Shown here piece after piece: positions 44,579 through 52,924 of a stretch of DNA of 64,000 bases. A program made the position numbers and the translations under genes. The notes beneath the pieces were generated by a model. That model ran no database searches. It was not told the DNA's origin and saw nothing but the letters and a program-made list of their open reading frames with translations. How positions within the stretch are numbered: the first letter of the stretch is position 1; each line of letters opens with the position of its first letter. The DNA comes from an uncultured Prevotellaceae bacterium (GTDB lineage: Bacteria > Bacteroidota > Bacteroidia > Bacteroidales > Bacteroidaceae), in NCBI GenBank assembly GCA_902776475.1, contig CACYQD010000012.1:28076-92075 (forward strand), written 5' to 3'.

Positions 44579-46243
44579 CTAATAGGCTTGTTCATGAACA
44601 CCCTTGACCGCACGGCCGCTGGGGTCGTTCATACCGCGGAAGGAGGCGTCCCACTCCAGGGCGACAGCGGTGGAGCAGGCCACGCTGGCCTCGCTGGGAA
44701 CGCTCAGGGCAGCGGAGTCGCTGGGAAAATGCTCCGCGAAGATGCTACGATAGAAATATTCTTCTTTGTTTTTCGGTGTGTGGATGGGGAAACGTTCTGC
44801 AGCATGGGCCATCTGCTCGTCACTCACGGCTTCGGATGTCATTTTCTTGAGCGTATCAATCCACGAATAACCGACGCCGTCGCTGAACTGTTCCTTCTGA
44901 CGCCAGGCCACTTCGGCAGGCAGCATGTCGGCGAAAGCCTCGCGGACAATCTTCTTCTCCATCGTGGCGCCAGGACACATTTTCGCTTCGGGGTTGGTGC
45001 GCATGGCGACATCCAGGAACTCCTTGTCGAGGAATGGCACACGGCCTTCCACTCCCCATGCCGACAGACTCTTGTTCGCACGCAGACAGTCGTAGAGATG
45101 GAGCTTGCCCAACTTGCGGACGGTCTCCTCGTGAAACGCCTGTGCTGACGGGGCCTTGTGGAAATAAAGGTATCCGCCGAAAATCTCGTCTGCTCCCTCA
45201 CCACTGAGCACCATCTTGATACCCATCGATTTGATGACACGGGCCAGCAAATACATCGGTGTGGAAGCGCGGACGGTGGTCACGTCATAGGTCTCAATGA
45301 AATAGATGACGTCACGGATGGCATCAAGTCCTTCCTGGATGGTGTAATTGATCTCATGATGAACCGTACCGATATGGTCGGCCACCAACTTGGCCTTTGC
45401 CAGGTCTGGAGCGCCTTTCAGTCCCACGGCAAAAGAGTGCAGCCGTGGCCAGTAGGCCTTCGTCATGGAGTTGTCCTCAATACGCATCTCACTGAATTTC
45501 TCCGCAATGGCTGAGATCACCGATGAGTCAAGACCGCCCGAGAGCAATACGCCGTAGGGCACATCCGACATCAACTGCCGCTTCACGGCATCTTCAAGAG
45601 CATCGTGGATGGCAGAGACACTGGACTCATTGTCCTTGACCGCGTCATACGTCATCCAATCGCGCTGATAATATCGTCGCATGCCTGGTTCTCGGCTCCA
45701 ATAATAGTGTCCAGGCAGGAAAGGCTCATATCGCTCACACTGACCTTCCAGCGCCTTCAGTTCAGAGGCCACATAGACCGTTCCGTCTTGGTCATACCCA
45801 ATGTAAAGTGGTATCACGCCGATGGGGTCTCGGGCAATCAAAAAAGCATCCTGCTCCTCGTCATAGAGCACAAAAGCGAAGATGCCGCTGAGGTCTTCCA
45901 AAAAACCAATGCCCTTCTCACGGTAAAGGGCGAGGATCACCTCGCAATCGCTCTTCGTCTGAAACGCATATTGTCCGGCAAGCCGGCGGCGGGTCTCCTG
46001 ATGGTTGTAGATTTCACCGTTCACCGCCAGCACTTGTTTACGGTCAGGTGAATACAGGGGTTGTCCGCCACTCTCGGGATCGACGATGCTCAACCTCTCA
46101 TGGGCGAGGACGGCTGTTCCTCCACAGTAGATACCACTCCAGTCAGGACCGCGGTGGCGGATTTTCTGACTCATTTTCAATGCTTTCTCACGCCATGCAG
46201 AGGACTGTTCCTTGACATTCAATATAGCTGCTATTCCACACAT
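44579..46243 (-). CDS. asnB: Asparagine synthetase B (glutamine-hydrolysing)
   Basis: Makes asparagine from aspartate, ATP and glutamine. The chosen start at 46243 yields MCGIAAILN, placing the nucleophile Cys2 directly after the initiator Met as required for class II glutaminases; a longer frame (to 46360) would run into the upstream gene. The synthetase part has the PP-loop LLSGGLDSSVISA near residue 230 and VLSGEGADEIFGGY. Length 554, the same as the E. coli enzyme. It starts 14 bases after the carAB' stop, as last gene of the operon. Confidence 0.95.
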   Translation of the reverse strand: MCGIAAILNVKEQSSAWREKALKMSQKIRHRGPDWSGIYCGGTAVLAHERLSIVDPESGGQPLYSPDRKQVLAVNGEIYNHQETRRRLAGQYAFQTKSDCEVILALYREKGIGFLEDLSGIFAFVLYDEEQDAFLIARDPIGVIPLYIGYDQDGTVYVASELKALEGQCERYEPFLPGHYYWSREPGMRRYYQRDWMTYDAVKDNESSVSAIHDALEDAVKRQLMSDVPYGVLLSGGLDSSVISAIAEKFSEMRIEDNSMTKAYWPRLHSFAVGLKGAPDLAKAKLVADHIGTVHHEINYTIQEGLDAIRDVIYFIETYDVTTVRASTPMYLLARVIKSMGIKMVLSGEGADEIFGGYLYFHKAPSAQAFHEETVRKLGKLHLYDCLRANKSLSAWGVEGRVPFLDKEFLDVAMRTNPEAKMCPGATMEKKIVREAFADMLPAEVAWRQKEQFSDGVGYSWIDTLKKMTSEAVSDEQMAHAAERFPIHTPKNKEEYFYRSIFAEHFPSDSAALSVPSEASVACSTAVALEWDASFRGMNDPSGRAVKGVHEQAY

Positions 46244-46257
46244 GTTCTGATGATTGT

Positions 46258-49149
46258 TTACAGGTAAGACATATAAAGATAATTGGTCTGGGCAGGATAT
46301 TCTGCAGCCAGGGTGTCTATCTGATTGACGGTGGGCACCACACCGAGTTGCTTGCGCCACTCCCGGATGAGCAGTCCGGCTTTTTCCATACTCATGTTGG
46401 CCTCAAGACCGATGGCACGGGCGACCTGGAAGTCGGAGAACCCATAGACCTTGGCCTTGAGGAGCAACTCCATGAATGCGGGTTCTTCAAGCATCTCCAT
46501 CAACTCCATGGGTTCCATACAAGCCAATATATCGGTCAACTGGTGGTATTCATGCAGTTGAAAATCGATATCCACGATGTGCTTCAACTTCTGTAGGAAC
46601 CAACGGTCGATTTTCGTCAACTGATGGATCTGCTCAACGGTATAGCCGATCTGCAATGCCTTTGAGACAACGAAAATGCGCAGGTCTGTCGGGTCATGGA
46701 GCGATTTGGCGATATTTCTGATTTTAATCTCATGGTTCTCCACAAAACCATGCATCCCCTGCCCTATCATGCGCAAGCCTTTCTGCAACGATTCCTCAAA
46801 GGTCCGTCCTACGGCCATCACCTCGCCCACACTCTTCATCGATGAACCGAGTTCACGGCTGACGCCATGAAACTTCATCAGGTCCCAGCGTGGGATTTTG
46901 CACACCACATAGTCAAGGGCTGGCTCAAAGAAAGCTGAAGTGGTCTTCGTGACCGAGTTCTTCAAATCGAAAAGGCCATAACCCAGTCCCAGTTTGGCGG
47001 CCACGAAAGCCAACGGATAACCCGTGGCCTTGGAAGCCAAGGCGGATGAACGCGACAGTCGGGCATTGACCTCGATGACCCGGTAATCCTCTGACTTGGG
47101 GTCAAGGGCATATTGCACGTTACACTCACCGACAATACCGATATGGCGGATGATCTTGATGGCCAGGGCACGCAACTTGTGATATTCGGCATTGGAGAGC
47201 GTCTGACTGGGCGCCACAACGATACTCTCCCCCGTATGGATGCCCAAGGGGTCAAGGTTCTCCATGTTGCAAACCGTGATGCAGTTGTCGTATCGGTCGC
47301 GCACCACCTCATACTCGATCTCTTTCCATCCCTTCAGCGATTTCTCCACCAATACTTGGGGAGAGAAGGAGAAAGCCTCCTCAGCCTGCACCTGCAACTC
47401 CTCTTCGTTGTCACAGAAGCCAGAACCCAGACCTCCCAAAGCGTAGGCGGCGCGCAGAATCACAGGGAATCCCAGTTCAGCGGCAGCCTGTCTGACTTCC
47501 TCGATGCAACTGCAGGCCTGGCTCTTGATGGTCTTCACTCCTATCTCGTCGAGCCGACGCACGAAGCGGTCGCGGTCTTCGGTATCAATGATGGCCTGCA
47601 CCGGAGTGCCCAACACTTGCACTCCATACTTTTCCAACACACCTTGCTGATACAGTTCCACGCCGCAGTTGAGTGCGGTCTGTCCTCCAAATGACAACAA
47701 GATACCGTCTGGCCGTTCCTTGGCGATGACGCGTTCCACGAAGGCGGGCTGCACGGGTTGGAAATAGACCACGTCGGCCACGTCCTTTGAGGTCTGCACC
47801 GTGGCGATGTTGGGATTGATGAGAACGGTCTGAATGCCTTCCTCCTTCAGTGCCTTCAAAGCCTGGGAACCGGAATAGTCAAACTCGCCGGCCTGTCCGA
47901 TCTTCAAGGCTCCGCTGCCCAACAGCAAGACTTTCCGGATACTCCGGGGGGACGAGGCCTTGGACTCTTGGGGGGAGTCCGCAATCCTCAGTTCATCATG
48001 CGAAACACCTTCGAGCATCGCCACGAACTCATCGAACAGAAACTCTGTATCCACTGGACCGCTGCAGGCTTCGGGATGGAACTGAGCCGACATCCATGGT
48101 TTAGAGACATGGCAGATGCCCTCGTTTGAACCGTCATTCATATTGACAAACAAAGGTTTCCAGTCCGCGGGCAACGTCTTGTCATCCACTGCATATCCAT
48201 GATTCTGAGAAGTGATGAAGCACTGCGTAGAACCCACCTTCCGCACGGGTTGGTTATGGCTGCGATGACCGTATTTCAGCTTATAGGTCCTGGCTCCGGC
48301 TGCCCGGGCCAGCAACTGATTGCCGAGGCAGATGCCCATGCAGGGCCTGACCACTTCATGGTTCAGAAACTGCCGGATATGCTGCACCGTCACCTCACAA
48401 TGTTCCGGGTCACCTGGACCATTGGCCAGGAAAAGACCATCGAAGTCGAGCGTGTTGAAATCATAGTCCCAGGGCACGCGGACCACCTCGATGCCCCGTC
48501 TGAGCAGACAGCGGATGATGTTGGCTTTCACACCGCAGTCCACGAGCACCACGCGAAATCGCTTACGACCTTCCGGCGCATAGGTCATCACCTCCTTGCA
48601 ACTGACCTTTGCCACCCAGTTGACATGCCCATAGTCCTCGACCTTTTCTTGTTTTGGGGAAGAGACGGAGGTCTCACAACCGTTCTTTCTTCCGTCAAAC
48701 ACGATCCGTCCCATCATCACGCCATGTTCCCTGAGCAGCATCGTCAAGCGCCGGGTGTCTATGCCCGTCAGGGCTGGGACACCCTCGCGCTGAAGCCAAG
48801 AAGCCAACGACTCCCTGGCATTCCAATGCGAGAAAGCCTCGCTGTAGTCTGCCACAATCAGCGCCTTCGCATGGATGCGTTCACTTTCCATCAGTGCGGG
48901 CAACCCGTTGGGTGACATGCCGGTCATCGGAACACCGTAATTTCCTGCCAGGGGATAGGTGAGTGTCAGCATCTGTCCTGCATAACTGGGGTCTGTCAGA
49001 CTCTCAGGATATCCGGTCATGGCTGTATTGAACACTATTTCCCCCGACACGTCTTTCTCGGCGCCAAACGACCAACCGAGGAACTCAGTGCCATTGTCGA
49101 GAATCAACTTTGCTTGTCTCTTCATCTTCTCATTGCTATAATAATCCAT
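46258..49149 (-). CDS. Carbamoyl-phosphate synthase: CarA fused to the first half of CarB
   Basis: A 963-residue fusion. Residues 1-390 are the glutaminase subunit, with Cys in MGICLGNQLL and His in QFHPEAC. After a linker of about 20 residues (IADSPQESKASSPRS), residues about 406-963 match the first half of CarB: KVLLLGSGALKIGQAGEFDY, FPVILRAAYALGGLGSGF, LDPLGIHTGES, the metal ligands in VIEVNARLSRSSAL and the oligomerisation region up to QIDTLAAEYPAQTNYLY. It then stops. The second ATP-grasp half (carbamate phosphorylation) and the allosteric domain, about 520 residues, are absent, and asnB starts 14 bases later. Sequence style is that of the CAD-like Bacteroidetes enzyme. Start 49149 or the Met at 49125 are both possible. 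Confidence 0.9.
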   Translation of the reverse strand: MDYYSNEKMKRQAKLILDNGTEFLGWSFGAEKDVSGEIVFNTAMTGYPESLTDPSYAGQMLTLTYPLAGNYGVPMTGMSPNGLPALMESERIHAKALIVADYSEAFSHWNARESLASWLQREGVPALTGIDTRRLTMLLREHGVMMGRIVFDGRKNGCETSVSSPKQEKVEDYGHVNWVAKVSCKEVMTYAPEGRKRFRVVLVDCGVKANIIRCLLRRGIEVVRVPWDYDFNTLDFDGLFLANGPGDPEHCEVTVQHIRQFLNHEVVRPCMGICLGNQLLARAAGARTYKLKYGHRSHNQPVRKVGSTQCFITSQNHGYAVDDKTLPADWKPLFVNMNDGSNEGICHVSKPWMSAQFHPEACSGPVDTEFLFDEFVAMLEGVSHDELRIADSPQESKASSPRSIRKVLLLGSGALKIGQAGEFDYSGSQALKALKEEGIQTVLINPNIATVQTSKDVADVVYFQPVQPAFVERVIAKERPDGILLSFGGQTALNCGVELYQQGVLEKYGVQVLGTPVQAIIDTEDRDRFVRRLDEIGVKTIKSQACSCIEEVRQAAAELGFPVILRAAYALGGLGSGFCDNEEELQVQAEEAFSFSPQVLVEKSLKGWKEIEYEVVRDRYDNCITVCNMENLDPLGIHTGESIVVAPSQTLSNAEYHKLRALAIKIIRHIGIVGECNVQYALDPKSEDYRVIEVNARLSRSSALASKATGYPLAFVAAKLGLGYGLFDLKNSVTKTTSAFFEPALDYVVCKIPRWDLMKFHGVSRELGSSMKSVGEVMAVGRTFEESLQKGLRMIGQGMHGFVENHEIKIRNIAKSLHDPTDLRIFVVSKALQIGYTVEQIHQLTKIDRWFLQKLKHIVDIDFQLHEYHQLTDILACMEPMELMEMLEEPAFMELLLKAKVYGFSDFQVARAIGLEANMSMEKAGLLIREWRKQLGVVPTVNQIDTLAAEYPAQTNYLYMSYL

Positions 49150-49162
49150 CGTATTCTTCCTC

Positions 49163-50980
49163 TCATTTCAAACAGGACTGGTCACAATCATCGGATTGAA
49201 CGTAAACGCCTTCCACAAAATTGACGAATGCCTGATTCACCATGCGGATGCCACCAGGAGTGGGATAATGGCCCGTGAAGTACCAGTCGCCGGGATGGTG
49301 CGGACAAGCCTCATGCAGGCCTTCGATACTCTGAAAAACGATTTCTACGGGTGTCTGCATACCCTCCGGGCGCAGCATCTCCACCATCTTGCTGTTGATC
49401 TCATCCACTGTGAATGGAGCGTAAATGGCACGGACATGATTGACATTCATTTCCATGGAACCGTCATTCTCTGTTTGTGCACCAGTACTTGCCGGAGCCT
49501 GTGATACGGCCTTCTTGGATTTCCGGTAGGTTTCAGCAATCAACTGCTGCATCCCCCGTTCCTGGATGAGGGCAATGGCAGCACGGAAGGCACACAACTC
49601 TTCGAGGCGCGACATGTCGATGCCGTAATAGTCTGGATAGCGGATCTGCGGCGAACTGGAGACCATCACGATCTTCCTGGGATGCAACCGGTCGAGGATC
49701 TTGAAAATACTCTCCTTCAGGGTGGTGCCCCGCACGATGGAATCATCGATGATGACCAGATTGTCTTCACGAGGCCGCAACGACCCGTAAGTGATGTCAT
49801 AGACATGGGCGGCAAGGTCGTTGCGCTCAGTACCCTCGGTGATGAAGGTGCGCAGTTTGATGTCCTTCCACACCACCTTTTCTATCCTCACCTCATGGTC
49901 CAACCGGCGGACGCCATCGGTCATGCCGTGAAATGCCACCTCTGCAGTATTGGGGATGTAAGAGAAAACGGTATGCGCCACATCACCGTCGATGGCCTTC
50001 ATGATGGCGGGTGTGAGCTGCTCGCCCAACCGTTTCCGCTCTTGGTAGATGTCATGATCGCTGCCCCGACTGAAATAGATGCGTTCAAAAGAACAGGCGT
50101 GGTTTCCCTTTGGAGACAGGATTTGCTCCAAAACGATCTCACCGCTCTTGTGGACAATCAAGGACTGGCCCGGCCGCAATTCACGGATATCCTGGACAGT
50201 GAGGTCGAAGCAGGTCTGAATGACGGGACGCTCTGAGGCCACGACCACCACTTCGTCGTCCTGGTAGTAATAGGCGGGACGAATGCCCCAGGGGTCACGC
50301 ATGGCAAACAACTCGCCCGACCCGGTCAGTCCGCACATCACATAGCCTCCATCGAAATGGGGCATGGTGGTCTTCAGCACGTTGGCCATCTGCAGATGGT
50401 CATCGATATAATGGGTGACCTCCAGCCCTGCCAAACCTTTTCCACGACCCTCTACAAAGAGGCGTTCCACTTCACGATCCAACCGGTGTCCCATCAGTTC
50501 CAATGTGATATATGAGTCGCTATAGATACGCGGCGACTGGCCCTGACCGACCAGGAACTCAAAAACCTCATCGATGTTGGTCATATTGAAGTTGCCGCAG
50601 AGACAGAGATTCTTCGCACGCCAGTTGTTTCGCCGAAGGAAGGGATGCACGTATTGCAGTCCGCTCTTGCCCGTGGTTGAATAACGTAGATGTCCCATGT
50701 AGAGTTGTCCAGCGAAAGAGTCATCCACCCGTCTGAAAATCTCGGTGATCGCATCCTTTCCCTCAGCCCTCTCACGAAACATGTATTCCTCACCAGCGGA
50801 GGCATCGAGGTTGACACATGCCACTCCGGCCCCTTCCTGTCCGCGGTTGTGCTGTTTCTCCATCATCAGATAGAGTTTGTCCAATCCATACCGCCAAGTG
50901 CCGTATTTGCGCTCATAATAAGCCAGCGGCTTCAACAGGCGGATCAGCGCCACCCCGCATTCATGCTTCAGCTGTTCCAT
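49163..50980 (-). CDS. purF: Amidophosphoribosyltransferase, long form
   Basis: First committed enzyme of purine synthesis, making phosphoribosylamine from PRPP and glutamine. The Ntn-type glutaminase starts at Cys8 (MEQLKHECGVAL), so a short propeptide must be removed. The phosphoribosyltransferase motif NLVIIDDSIVRGTT is near residue 420. At 605 residues it is longer than the 470-510 of most PurF, with an extra C-terminal part of about 100 residues containing GDWYFTGHYPTPGG; this long form fits Bacteroidetes. No CxxC cluster ligands of the Bacillus type were confirmed. It overlaps pyrG by 20 bases and is 13 bases from carAB'. Confidence 0.87.
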   Translation of the reverse strand: MEQLKHECGVALIRLLKPLAYYERKYGTWRYGLDKLYLMMEKQHNRGQEGAGVACVNLDASAGEEYMFRERAEGKDAITEIFRRVDDSFAGQLYMGHLRYSTTGKSGLQYVHPFLRRNNWRAKNLCLCGNFNMTNIDEVFEFLVGQGQSPRIYSDSYITLELMGHRLDREVERLFVEGRGKGLAGLEVTHYIDDHLQMANVLKTTMPHFDGGYVMCGLTGSGELFAMRDPWGIRPAYYYQDDEVVVVASERPVIQTCFDLTVQDIRELRPGQSLIVHKSGEIVLEQILSPKGNHACSFERIYFSRGSDHDIYQERKRLGEQLTPAIMKAIDGDVAHTVFSYIPNTAEVAFHGMTDGVRRLDHEVRIEKVVWKDIKLRTFITEGTERNDLAAHVYDITYGSLRPREDNLVIIDDSIVRGTTLKESIFKILDRLHPRKIVMVSSSPQIRYPDYYGIDMSRLEELCAFRAAIALIQERGMQQLIAETYRKSKKAVSQAPASTGAQTENDGSMEMNVNHVRAIYAPFTVDEINSKMVEMLRPEGMQTPVEIVFQSIEGLHEACPHHPGDWYFTGHYPTPGGIRMVNQAFVNFVEGVYVQSDDCDQSCLK

Positions 50981-52574
50981 CGATGCAGGCTTTTACGAAA
51001 GACATAAACAAGGGATGCGGATGAAGCACCGTCGAGGAATATTCTGGATGGAACTGCGTGCCGATGTACCATCTCAATGCCGGAATCTCCACGATTTCCA
51101 CAAGACCGGAAGCGGGATTGCGACCCACGCACTTCATCCCGTGGCTCTCAAACTCTTGTTGATACTGGTTGTTGAACTCATAGCGATGACGGTGACGTTC
51201 CCTCACGAGAGCCGTCTCCCCATATATCTTCCATACCTTGCTGTCTTTCTCCAATTCACAATCGTAGGCTCCCAACCGCATCGTTCCGCCCATCTGGGTG
51301 ATGTTTTTCTGCTCCTCCATCATGTCTATGACGTTATGGGGCGTCTCCGCATCCATCTCGCTGCTGTTCGCATCCTGATAGCCCAAGACATGACGGGCGA
51401 ATTCTATGACCATCATCTGCATACCCAGACAGATTCCAAAGGTAGGGATGTCATACGTACGGCCATATTCGGCGGCGATGACCTTCCCTTCGATGCCGCG
51501 CTGACCAAAACCCGGACAAATCACGATGCCTGCCATACCCGCCAGTCTCTCTTCCACATTCTCACGGTTGATGCCCTCGCTGTTCACGAAGACGGCCCTC
51601 ACCTTGCGGTCGTTGTATGTCCCCGCATGAGCAAGGCTCTCCAGTATGCTCTTGTAGGCATCCTGCAGATCATATTTGCCCACTAAGGCTATCCGTATTT
51701 CCCGAACCGCCTTTTTTCTGCGGTCCAGGAAATCACGCCAAGGACCCAGCGCAGGAGTCTCACCAGGCTCCAGCCCCATTTTGCTCAGAATCATGGCATC
51801 CAGTCCCTGATGCTGCATATTCACAGGTACCTCGTAGATGCTCGGCATGTCCTGACTCTGGATGACCGCCGCCAGATCGACATTGCAGAAATGAGCCACC
51901 TTCGCACGGAGATCCTCGCTCAACGCATGTTCGGTGCGCAGCACCAATACCTCGGGCTGAATACCCAGACCCTGCAATTGCTTGACACTGGTTTGTGTGG
52001 GTTTGGTCTTCAACTCACCAGCAGCCGCCAGATAGGGCACATAAGTCAAGTGAACATTCAAGGCCCTCTGAGGTCCCAACTCCCAACGCAGTTGGCGAAT
52101 GGCCTCTAAAAACGGCTGACTCTCAATATCACCGATGGTACCGCCTATCTCCGTGATCACGAAATCCAAAGACTGTTTCGTGGCGTTCAACAAGATGCGG
52201 CGCTTAATCTCGTCGGTGATATGCGGCACCACCTGAATGGTCTTGCCAAGATAATCACCACGCCTTTCGCGCTCAATGACACTCAGGTAGATACGACCCG
52301 TTGTCACACTGTTGTCTCGAGTCGTCTCAATGCCCGTGAACCGTTCATAATGACCGAGGTCAAGGTCTGTTTCCATCCCATCTGCCGTCACGTAACACTC
52401 CCCATGCTCATAAGGGTTCAACGTCCCTGGGTCAATGTTGATGTAAGGGTCGAACTTCTGAATCGTGATTTTGTAGCCTCTGGCCTGCAGCAGTTTACCC
52501 AACGATGCCGAGATGATGCCTTTCCCCAGTGAAGAGGCCACACCACCCGTGATAAAGATATATTTCGTATCCAT
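50961..52574 (-). CDS. pyrG: CTP synthase
   Basis: Converts UTP to CTP with ATP and glutamine. From the start at 52574 (MDTKYIFITGGVASSLGKGI) the product is 537 residues, the usual length. The synthetase part has the P-loop SSLGKGIISASLG; the class I glutaminase part has the Cys in FGICLGMQMM and the His/Glu pair in QFHPEYSS. The frame remains open another 59 codons upstream, but that part is AT-rich spacer carrying the promoter. First gene of the leftward operon. Confidence 0.96.
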   Translation of the reverse strand: MDTKYIFITGGVASSLGKGIISASLGKLLQARGYKITIQKFDPYINIDPGTLNPYEHGECYVTADGMETDLDLGHYERFTGIETTRDNSVTTGRIYLSVIERERRGDYLGKTIQVVPHITDEIKRRILLNATKQSLDFVITEIGGTIGDIESQPFLEAIRQLRWELGPQRALNVHLTYVPYLAAAGELKTKPTQTSVKQLQGLGIQPEVLVLRTEHALSEDLRAKVAHFCNVDLAAVIQSQDMPSIYEVPVNMQHQGLDAMILSKMGLEPGETPALGPWRDFLDRRKKAVREIRIALVGKYDLQDAYKSILESLAHAGTYNDRKVRAVFVNSEGINRENVEERLAGMAGIVICPGFGQRGIEGKVIAAEYGRTYDIPTFGICLGMQMMVIEFARHVLGYQDANSSEMDAETPHNVIDMMEEQKNITQMGGTMRLGAYDCELEKDSKVWKIYGETALVRERHRHRYEFNNQYQQEFESHGMKCVGRNPASGLVEIVEIPALRWYIGTQFHPEYSSTVLHPHPLFMSFVKACIDGTAEA

Positions 52575-52658
52575 ATTCCTATTGTTGATTCTTCCTCCTG
52601 ATCTGCTCCTCTTACCTCTGTAACTAATATCTGTCATTGAATTGTAGATATGGCACTG

Positions 52659-52666
52659 CAAAGGTA
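52659..52666 (-). promoter_or_regulatory. Promoter -7 element of the pyrG operon
   Basis: Leftward TACCTTTG matches TAnnTTTG, 84 bases before the ATG at 52574. Confidence 0.5.
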
Positions 52667-52721
52667 ACACAATCTGACACCAAAACAACAAAACCATTAT
52701 CTTTTTGATTTTAAAAATTTG

Positions 52722-52735
52722 TTTGTTATAACAAA
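52722..52735. repeat. 14-base perfect palindrome in the pyrG-gltB control region
   Basis: TTTGTTATAACAAA reads the same on both strands. Candidate binding site for a dimeric regulator of the nitrogen genes; chance occurrence in AT-rich DNA is possible. Confidence 0.5.
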
Positions 52736-52875
52736 ATGTAAATAACGACACCGTATTTGCGATAATTAGTTAAAAACTGGTTAAATCTGCAGCGATTTTA
52801 TAACAATATATAAGTTAGACCGATTTTTAAGATTAAAAAAGAAATCAAATAATTTGATAATTCGTCATTTTGTCT

Positions 52876-52883
52876 TAATTTTG
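52876..52883 (+). promoter_or_regulatory. Promoter -7 element of gltB
   Basis: TAATTTTG matches TAnnTTTG, 41 bases before the ATG at 52925. Confidence 0.55.
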
Positions 52884-52924
52884 CAGCCAAAAATAGGCAA
52901 AGAGAAAGAAAAAGTAAGGATAAT

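Larger units (their letters stand above)
52575..52924. promoter_or_regulatory. 350-bp divergent control region between pyrG and gltB
   Basis: This AT-rich spacer carries the two divergent promoters. Near its middle is a perfect 14-base palindrome TTTGTTATAACAAA at 52722-52735, placed as an operator might be, 56 bases upstream of the pyrG -7 element and 141 bases upstream of the gltB one. No gene is visible. Confidence 0.55.

Noticed and set aside
46244-46257. Frameshift hiding the second half of carB
   Set aside because: Only 14 bases separate the fusion's stop from asnB, so the missing half is not present in another frame here.
50961-50980. Mis-called start of purF because of overlap with pyrG
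   Set aside because: The ATG at 50980 places Cys at residue 8 with the expected HECGVAL context; the 20-base overlap is accepted as real.
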